Shown: positions 58,392 to 64,000 of the stretch, piece after piece
Numbering within the stretch: the stretch's first letter is position 1
How the letters are laid out: every line of letters starts with the position of its first letter
Assembly (NCBI RefSeq): GCF_003056335.1
Contig: NZ_PYWA01000002.1
Coordinates: forward strand, 372,001 to 436,000
Direction: 5' to 3'
DNA: 64,000 nt
Origin: Paracoccus indicus
GTDB taxonomy: Bacteria > Pseudomonadota > Alphaproteobacteria > Rhodobacterales > Rhodobacteraceae
The notes under the pieces: generated by a model
Told to the model about the DNA's origin: nothing
Database searches by the model: none
Seen by the model: the letters and a program-made list of their open reading frames with translations, nothing else
Position numbers and translations under genes: made by a program

Positions 58392-59300
58392 TCACCTGAT
58401 GTCGAGCGGATGCATCCCTTCGTGGCTTGCGTGCCACATCTGCCAGTCCTTCATGCGGTTCCTGAACCAGATGCGTTGGGACTTGGCATATTGACGCGTG
58501 GCGATGATCGCCAGTTCCGTCGCCTGCGCCATATCGAGCCCGCCCAGAAGATGGGCCACCAGATCGGGGGCGCCGATGGCCTTGGCCCATTGTCGGGCAG
58601 GGTCCCAATGGGGCAGCATGGCGCGGACCTCGTCCAGCGCGCCCTGATCCAGCATGATGCGGAAACGGGCCGCAATACGATCGGCCAGCCAGTCGCGGTC
58701 CGAGGTGACGACGATGCGCTGGCAGTCTTGCGGCGCGATCAGGGGCGGGGGCGTATCGGCCTGCCATGCGGCGATGCCGCGCCCGGTGGCCTGCAGAACC
58801 TCCCACGCGCGCTGGACGCGGACGGGGTTCTTCAGGTCGATCTGGGCGCGCGTCGTTGCATCCAGATCGGCGATCATGCCCGCCAGCCCGCCGGGTTGCA
58901 GCAGGCGTGCGTCGGCCTCGGCGCGGATGGCATGGGGGGTGGCGGGGATGTCGGCCAGCCCGCGTGTCAGCGCCGACAGGTACAGCCCCGTGCCGCCCAC
59001 GATGATCAGCCGCCGGCCCAGCAGATCGCCGACCTGCCGCAGCCAGTCGCCCACCGAATAGGTCTGGTCCGGCCCCACATGCCCGTAAAGCGCATGGGGC
59101 GCGGCCTGTTCGTCATCCGCCGAAGGCCGCGCCGTCAGCACCCGCCAGCAGGACCAGACCTGCAGCGCATCGGCGTTCACGATCAGCCCGCCCTGTGCCT
59201 GCGCGACCGCCATCGCCAGTGCCGATTTGCCACTGGCGGTCGGTCCTGCGATCAGCAGGTGGCGCGAGCCGTCGATCTGTGTCAGGTCAAGTTTCAGCAT
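58392..59300 (-). CDS. miaA: tRNA dimethylallyltransferase
   Basis: MiaA adds a dimethylallyl group to N6 of A37 in tRNAs reading codons that start with U. The 302-residue protein has the P-loop AGPTASGKSALA (about 18-29), LIVNADALQVW with the catalytic Asp, GGTGLYLSALTRG and a C-terminal ATRQYAKSQRIWFRN. The second motif reads NADALQVW where most family members have D-S-x-Q-V-Y, a common alphaproteobacterial variation. It is divergent from pyrH. Confidence 0.93.
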   Translation of the reverse strand: MLKLDLTQIDGSRHLLIAGPTASGKSALAMAVAQAQGGLIVNADALQVWSCWRVLTARPSADDEQAAPHALYGHVGPDQTYSVGDWLRQVGDLLGRRLIIVGGTGLYLSALTRGLADIPATPHAIRAEADARLLQPGGLAGMIADLDATTRAQIDLKNPVRVQRAWEVLQATGRGIAAWQADTPPPLIAPQDCQRIVVTSDRDWLADRIAARFRIMLDQGALDEVRAMLPHWDPARQWAKAIGAPDLVAHLLGGLDMAQATELAIIATRQYAKSQRIWFRNRMKDWQMWHASHEGMHPLDIR

Positions 59301-59382
59301 TGGCTATCCGGACAGTTGATCCTGCGGGTCTTTTGCGACATTTAACGGCGCGATGAAAGCGACCCGGCGACAGGAGCCCCAG

Positions 59383-60108
59383 ATGACCACCGAGACACCG
59401 AAGCAATATGGCCGCGTGATGCTGAAGATCTCGGGCGAGGCCCTGATGGGCGATCAGGGCTATGGCCTGAACCCGCCCACCGTCGCGCGCATCGCCAATG
59501 AGGTCGCAACCGTCCAGGCCATGGGCGTCGAGGTCTGCATGGTAATCGGCGGCGGCAACATCTTCCGCGGGTTGCAGGGCAGCGCGCAGGGGATGGAGCG
59601 CACCACCGCCGACTACATGGGGATGCTGGCCACCGTGATGAACGCGCTGGCAATGCAGGCCGCGCTGGAAGCGCACGGGCTGCATTGCCGCGTGATCAGC
59701 GCCATCCGCATGGATGAGGTCTGCGAGCCCTACATCCGCCGCCGTGCCATCCGCCACCTGGAAAAGAAGCGGATCGTGATCTTCGCCGCCGGAACCGGCA
59801 ACCCTTATTTCACCACCGATACCGCAGCCACCCTGCGCGCCAGCGAGATGAACTGCGAGGCGATCTTCAAGGGCACCAAGGTCGATGGCGTCTATGACAA
59901 GGACCCGGTCAAGTTCCCCGACGCCAAGCGCTATGGCGAGGTCAGCTATGACGAGGTCTTGCAGAAGCATCTGGGCGTGATGGATGCATCCGCCATCGCG
60001 CTGGCCCGCGACAACCGCCTGCCGATCATCGTCTTCTCGCTGGATCAGCTGGGGGGCTTCCGCACGATCCTGGAGGGCCGCGGCACCTATACCCGCGTCC
60101 ACAACTGA
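59383..60108 (+). CDS. pyrH: UMP kinase
   Basis: PyrH phosphorylates UMP to UDP with ATP in pyrimidine nucleotide synthesis. The 241-residue protein shows [54 protein letters not shown] and [11 protein letters not shown], all standard for the hexameric bacterial enzyme. CAGGAG precedes ATG 59383. An in-frame ATG at 59353 is less likely. It precedes the sodium channel gene by 4 bases. The usual upstream neighbours rpsB-tsf are not here. Confidence 0.96.
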   Translation: MTTETPKQYGRVMLKISGEALMGDQGYGLNPPTVARIANEVATVQAMGVEVCMVIGGGNIFRGLQGSAQGMERTTADYMGMLATVMNALAMQAALEAHGLHCRVISAIRMDEVCEPYIRRRAIRHLEKKRIVIFAAGTGNPYFTTDTAATLRASEMNCEAIFKGTKVDGVYDKDPVKFPDAKRYGEVSYDEVLQKHLGVMDASAIALARDNRLPIIVFSLDQLGGFRTILEGRGTYTRVHN

Positions 60109-60112
60109 CATC

Positions 60113-60910
60113 ATGAGCCTGCGCGCGCGGGTCGACCGCATCGTCCATGGCCCCTCGGGCCAGGCCTTCATCATGGGCGTCATCCTGTTCAACGCCGTCA
60201 TCCTGGGGCTGGAAACCTCGGGGACGGTGATGGCACGGGTGGGCCCGCTGATCCTGATCCTGGACGGGCTGTGCCTTGCCATCTTCGTGGCCGAGATCGC
60301 GGCCAAGCTGTTCGCACGCCGCCTGGCGTTCTTCCGCGACGGCTGGAACATCTTCGATCTGGTGGTGGTGGGCATCGCGCTGATGCCCGCGACGCAGGGG
60401 CTGTCGGTGCTGCGCGCGCTGCGCATCCTGCGGCTTCTGCGCATCGTCTCGGTCACGCCGCGCCTTCGTCGCGTGGTCGAGGGCTTCCTGTCGGCGCTGC
60501 CCGGCATGGCCAGCGTCTTTCTGCTGATGGGGATCATCTTCTACATCTTCGCGGTGATGGCGACCAAGCTGTTCTCGGCCGCCTTCCCCGACTGGTTCGG
60601 CGACCTGGGCAATTCGGCCTATTCGCTGTTCCAGATCATGACGCTGGAAAGCTGGTCGATGGGCATCGTCCGCCCGGTGATGGAGGTCTTCCCGCAGGCC
60701 TGGCTGTTCTTCGTGCCCTTCATCCTGGTCACCACCTTCGCGGTGATGAACCTTGTCGTCGGCCTCATCGTGAATTCGATGCAGGAGGCCCACCAGGAGG
60801 AGGAGACCGCCGCCACCGAGGCCTATCGCGACCAGGTGCTGGAGCGTCTGACCGCCATCGAGGCGATGCTGGCGCGACAGCGTGACCATGACGACAGGCC
60901 GCCCGGCTGA
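60113..60910 (+). CDS. Bacterial voltage-gated sodium channel (NaChBac/NavAb type)
   Basis: A 265-residue one-domain ion channel that would form tetramers. S1 begins near residue 15. The voltage sensor S4 carries arginines R101, R104, R107 and R110 at three-residue steps (VLRALRILRLLR). The pore has the filter TLESWSM (177-183), identical to the filter of NavAb, then S6 (about 197-224) and an acidic C-terminal helix rich in Glu that suits a coiled-coil bundle. The Glu of the filter and absence of Asp point to Na+ selectivity. Relatives are known from Paracoccus. It begins 4 bases after pyrH and ends 98 bases before frr. Confidence 0.92.
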   Translation: MSLRARVDRIVHGPSGQAFIMGVILFNAVILGLETSGTVMARVGPLILILDGLCLAIFVAEIAAKLFARRLAFFRDGWNIFDLVVVGIALMPATQGLSVLRALRILRLLRIVSVTPRLRRVVEGFLSALPGMASVFLLMGIIFYIFAVMATKLFSAAFPDWFGDLGNSAYSLFQIMTLESWSMGIVRPVMEVFPQAWLFFVPFILVTTFAVMNLVVGLIVNSMQEAHQEEETAATEAYRDQVLERLTAIEAMLARQRDHDDRPPG

Positions 60911-61008
60911 CACCCGCCGCGCACTGCCGCAAGGTTGGGCAAAGGCTTTGCCAACCCCCGGCAATGCAGTTACAAGCAAACGAAATCCAAACGTAGAGGC
61001 AGTCCCAC

Positions 61009-61572
61009 ATGGCCGAGGACATCGAAATCGATATTGACGATCTGGAACGCCGGATGAAGGGCGCGATGGAAAGCCTGCGCAGCGAATTCGCCAGCCTGCG
61101 CACGGGGCGGGCATCCGCCTCGATGATCGATCCGGTTCAGGTCGAGGCCTATGGCCAGATGACCCCGATCAACCAGCTTGGCACCGTGAACGTCCCCGAG
61201 CCCCGCATGGTCACCATCAATGTCTGGGACAAGGGCATGGTCGGCAAGGTGGAAAAGGCGCTGCGCGAAAGCGGCCTTGGCATCAATCCGCAGCTGAACG
61301 GCACCATCATCATGCTGCCGATCCCCGAGCTGAACGAGGAGCGCCGCCGCGAGCTGACCAAGGTCGCCGCCCAATACGCCGAAAGCGCCCGCGTTTCCAT
61401 GCGCAACGTGCGCCGCGACGGCATGGACAAGGTCAAGAAGGGCAAGTCGAACGGCATGCCCGAGGATGACCAGAAGTTCTGGGAAACCGAGATCCAGGCA
61501 TTGACCGACCGGATGATCGCATCCGTGGACGAAGCGCTCGAGGCCAAGCAGGCCGAGATCATGCAGGTTTGA
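61009..61572 (+). CDS. frr: Ribosome recycling factor
   Basis: RRF splits terminated ribosomes together with EF-G. The 187-residue length and sequence are typical: [23 protein letters not shown], the LRTGRAS segment, [17 protein letters not shown], and [25 protein letters not shown] precedes the ATG. In most bacteria it follows pyrH directly, and here the sodium channel gene sits between. The stop lies 29 bases before the probable uppS start. Confidence 0.96.
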   Translation: MAEDIEIDIDDLERRMKGAMESLRSEFASLRTGRASASMIDPVQVEAYGQMTPINQLGTVNVPEPRMVTINVWDKGMVGKVEKALRESGLGINPQLNGTIIMLPIPELNEERRRELTKVAAQYAESARVSMRNVRRDGMDKVKKGKSNGMPEDDQKFWETEIQALTDRMIASVDEALEAKQAEIMQV

Positions 61573-61601
61573 GCCGAATGGCAGCGGCAAGGGAGGCAGC
61601 A

Positions 61602-62309
61602 GTGGCATCGGGTGACGGGGCGCGGCCCCGGCACGTCGCCATCATCATGGATGGCAACGGGCGTTGGGCCACGGAACGGGGCTGGCCACGCCTGGTCGGC
61701 CATCGTCGTGGGGCCGAACGCGTCAAGCAGATCGTGCGGGCCTGTCCCGACCTGGGCGTGGACTGGCTGACGATCTATGCCTTCTCGACCGAGAACTGGA
61801 AGCGTTCGACCGAAGAGGTGCTGGGTCTGATGAAGATCTTCCGCCGCTATATCGAACGCGAGGCCGTCGGCATGTCCGCCGAAGGGGTGCGCATGCGCTT
61901 CATCGGCGGGCGCGAGCGGCTGGACCCCAAGCTGCAGGCCCTGATGGCCGCCATCGAGGCCCGCACGGCCGGCAACACGCGGCTGAACCTGACGGTGGCG
62001 ATCAACTATGGCGGGCGGGACGAGATCCTGCGCGCCTCGACCCGTCTTGCGGAAAAGATCGCGGCGGGCGAGGTCGCGCAGCCCTCGGAAAGCGATCTGG
62101 CCGCCTGCATGGATACCGCCGACCAACCTGACCCGGATCTGGTCATCCGCACATCGGGTGAAACCCGCACCTCGAACTTCCTGCCGTGGCAGGCGGCTTA
62201 CGCGGAATATGAATTCACGCCGACGCTCTGGCCGGATTTCACCCCCGATCACCTGTCGACCATCCTTGATCGCTTCGGCATGCGCGACCGGCGTTTCGGG
62301 GGCGTATGA
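61602..62309 (+). CDS. uppS: Undecaprenyl (isoprenyl) diphosphate synthase
   Basis: UppS elongates farnesyl diphosphate to the C55 lipid carrier for peptidoglycan. The 235-residue protein begins near VASGDGARPRHVAIIMDGNGRWA, with catalytic Asp in MDGNGR, then TIYAFSTENWKR, NLTVAINYGGRDEI and RTSGETRTSNFLPWQAAYAEYEF. GTG 61602 is preceded by GGGAGG five bases away and is favoured. An ATG at 61578 and a TTG at 61569 are in frame but have weaker sites. It overlaps cdsA by ATGA. Confidence 0.94.
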   Translation: MASGDGARPRHVAIIMDGNGRWATERGWPRLVGHRRGAERVKQIVRACPDLGVDWLTIYAFSTENWKRSTEEVLGLMKIFRRYIEREAVGMSAEGVRMRFIGGRERLDPKLQALMAAIEARTAGNTRLNLTVAINYGGRDEILRASTRLAEKIAAGEVAQPSESDLAACMDTADQPDPDLVIRTSGETRTSNFLPWQAAYAEYEFTPTLWPDFTPDHLSTILDRFGMRDRRFGGV

Positions 62310-63142
62310 TCAGGACAAGGCCCATCGTCGCGGCGGGCCGTTGGGGCGATCTGTCCCGACGCGTCGCCTCGACCCTGGTGCTGCTGGCGATCGGCGTGCT
62401 GCTGGCCGTGGCGCAGGGGCTATGGCTGCGGCTTGGCATGGCCGTGATCTCGGCCATCACCTTCTGGGAACTTGCAGCGATGACGGGCTGGAAATATCCG
62501 GCCCGCCACGTCACCCTGTTCGGCCGCAGCCGGCCCGTGGCGCTGGCCGCCATCGCAGGTGTGTCGCAATCGGTCGCGCTGACATCCTTCGGGTCGTGGT
62601 CCTGGCTTGCGCTGCTGGTACCGATCCTGCTGGGCCTGCCGGGGGCCGCCAAGCGTGACCGCGGCACCTATGCGATCTTCGGCATTGCCATCATGCTGGT
62701 CGCCTATGAACTGGTGATGTTCCGCGAAAGCTTCGGCCTGAACTTCGTGCTGTGGCTGATGGGGGTGATCATCATCTCGGACACGGCGGGGTATTTTTTC
62801 GGCCGCATCATCGGCGGCCCCAAGTTCTGGCCCGCGCTCAGCCCCAAGAAGACCTGGTCCGGCACCATCGCCGGCTGGATCGGCGCCTGCCTTCTGGGCG
62901 TCATCCTGTGGGCGACGGGGCAGGGGAACGCCACGCTGATCTGGATCTCTCCGCTGGTCTGCTTTGCGGGGCAGATGGGCGATATCGCCGAAAGCTGGCT
63001 GAAGCGGCGCGCGGGCGTCAAGGACAGCAGCAACCTGATCCCGGGGCACGGCGGCTTCATGGATCGTTTTGACGCAGTGACGGGGGCCGTTCTGGCGACC
63101 ATGCTGATCGGGTTCCTGACAAGCCTGCCCGTGGTGAACTGA
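62306..63142 (+). CDS. cdsA: Phosphatidate cytidylyltransferase
   Basis: CdsA makes CDP-diacylglycerol from phosphatidate and CTP at the inner membrane, the branch point of phospholipid synthesis. The 278-residue protein has around seven hydrophobic segments and the CDP-diglyceride signature SWLKRRAGVKDSSNLIPG, followed by HGGFMDRFDAV. The SPKKTWSGTIAG motif precedes it. It is translationally coupled to uppS and ends 3 bases before dxr. Confidence 0.95.
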   Translation: MIRTRPIVAAGRWGDLSRRVASTLVLLAIGVLLAVAQGLWLRLGMAVISAITFWELAAMTGWKYPARHVTLFGRSRPVALAAIAGVSQSVALTSFGSWSWLALLVPILLGLPGAAKRDRGTYAIFGIAIMLVAYELVMFRESFGLNFVLWLMGVIIISDTAGYFFGRIIGGPKFWPALSPKKTWSGTIAGWIGACLLGVILWATGQGNATLIWISPLVCFAGQMGDIAESWLKRRAGVKDSSNLIPGHGGFMDRFDAVTGAVLATMLIGFLTSLPVVN

Positions 63143-63145
63143 CCG

Positions 63146-64000
63146 ATGCGACGCATTTCAATCTTCGGTGCGACCGGCTCGGTCGGTGCGAATGGCGTCG
63201 ATCTGATCCGCCGGGGCGGCGGGGCGGATGCTTATGACGTCGTGGCGCTGACCGGCGGACGCAACATTGCGCGGCTGGCGCAGATGGCCCGCGACCTGCG
63301 CGCCAAGGTTGCCGTGACCGCCCATCCCGATCTGCTGGAAGACCTGCGCGCGGCCCTTGCAGGCAGCGATGTCCGCGCCGCCGCGGGCGAAGCTGCCTTG
63401 ACCGAGGCTGCTGCCATGCCCGCCGATTGGGTGCTGTCGGCCATCGTGGGTTCCGCCGGGCTTGCCCCGGGTCTGACAGCGCTGGCGCAGGGCGGCGTGC
63501 TGGCGCTGGCCAACAAGGAATCGCTGGTCTGCGCGGGCGATCTGCTGCGCCGCACGGGGCGGGACAGCGGTGCCACCATCCTGCCGGTCGACAGCGAACA
63601 TTCCGCCCTGTTCCAAGCGCTTGGCGGTGAAAGCCTCGACAGCGTCAAGGATGTGACCATCACCGCCTCGGGTGGGGCTTTCCGCGACTGGCCGCTGGAA
63701 CGGCTGGCGGCGGCGACGGTGGCCGAGGCCTCTACCCATCCGAACTGGGCGATGGGCCAACGCATTACCATCGACAGCGCATCCATGTTCAACAAGGCGA
63801 TGGAGGTGATCGAGGCCAAGGAGTTCTTCGGCCTCGCCCCCGACCAGATCAACGTGCTGGTCCATCCCGAATCCATTATCCACGCCATCGTCAACCATAT
63901 CGACGGCGGCAGCATCGCCCATCTGGGCGCGCCCGACATGCGCCACGCCATCGGTTACGCGCTGCATTGGCCCGAACGCCGCGCGCTTCCGGTGCCGCCG
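63146..64000 (+). CDS. dxr: 1-deoxy-D-xylulose-5-phosphate reductoisomerase, 5' part
   Basis: Dxr converts 1-deoxyxylulose-5-phosphate to methylerythritol phosphate with NADPH, the second step of the non-mevalonate isoprenoid pathway, which feeds UppS. From ATG 63146 the frame runs open to the window end (285 codons of the usual 390 or so), so it is cut by the window and not broken. Motifs are GATGSVGANGVDLI, LALANKESLVCAGD, the metal/substrate segment PVDSEHSALFQAL, SGGAFRDW and THPNWAMGQRITIDSASMFNKAMEVIEA. It continues pyrH-(channel)-frr-uppS-cdsA-dxr. Confidence 0.95.
   Translation, partial: MRRISIFGATGSVGANGVDLIRRGGGADAYDVVALTGGRNIARLAQMARDLRAKVAVTAHPDLLEDLRAALAGSDVRAAAGEAALTEAAAMPADWVLSAIVGSAGLAPGLTALAQGGVLALANKESLVCAGDLLRRTGRDSGATILPVDSEHSALFQALGGESLDSVKDVTITASGGAFRDWPLERLAAATVAEASTHPNWAMGQRITIDSASMFNKAMEVIEAKEFFGLAPDQINVLVHPESIIHAIVNHIDGGSIAHLGAPDMRHAIGYALHWPERRALPVPP

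Overview
The window is high-GC, densely packed chromosome from an alphaproteobacterium of the Rhodobacteraceae. Paracoccus or a close relative is most likely, because the gene order mdh / sucCD / sucAB / lpd and mcl2-like / nnrU / DUF1737 / mch / sdhCDAB matches what is known for Rhodobacter sphaeroides and Paracoccus. No rRNA, tRNA, insertion sequence, prophage or CRISPR array was seen. The window is core metabolism with small lineage-specific insertions, and no gap between genes exceeds about 300 bases.

Layout. 1-3.7 kb: end of a DUF2948 gene, hisD, a UPF0262 gene, a low-molecular-weight phosphatase, then DUF1127 and LysR genes facing away from each other. 3.7-11.2 kb: Entner-Doudoroff and upper sugar-phosphate genes (edd; zwf-pgl-pgi) around an RlmI-like methyltransferase and an orphan PIN protein. 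11.3-24.7 kb: ftsY, a GlxA-type regulator, class II DAHP synthase, an acyltransferase/EamA pair, transketolase, a CNNM/CorC protein, xerD with two uncharacterised envelope proteins, and aroKB. 24.8-29.8 kb: a Leu/Glu-type dehydrogenase, ssb, two lytic transglycosylases, lpd and a MAPEG protein. 29.8-39.8 kb, minus strand: mdh, a secreted unknown, sucCD, a lipoprotein, odhA, odhB, a small unknown. 40-48.6 kb, plus strand: a TSUP transporter, ethylmalonyl-CoA pathway genes (malyl-CoA thioesterase-like, mesaconyl-CoA hydratase), then sdhCDA, two lipoproteins, a sulfotransferase-like gene and sdhB. 48.7-64 kb: glyS/glyQ around a DUF6446-like gene, a SPOR-like/peptidoglycan-binding protein, trkH, ppx-rlmE, an AraC regulator, miaA, and pyrH - voltage-gated Na+ channel - frr-uppS-cdsA-dxr (dxr is cut by the window end).

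The most informative non-coding signals are two pairs of matching operators. GTTAnCGnTAAC lies inside the promoters of both edd and zwf, as expected for a LacI-family repressor of the Entner-Doudoroff pathway (CceR in R. sphaeroides). A double TGTGATCACA site with 21-bp periodicity lies upstream of both sucC and sdhC, as expected for a GntR-family TCA-cycle regulator (AkgR in R. sphaeroides). Together they suggest that sugar breakdown and the TCA cycle are controlled as two linked regulons within this window. No clearly new multi-gene system (defence, secretion, biosynthetic cluster) was recognised. The best candidates for new biology are the lipoprotein/lipoprotein/sulfotransferase-like insertion between sdhA and sdhB, the secreted EF-hand-like protein between mdh and sucC, and the two unknown proteins upstream of xerD.
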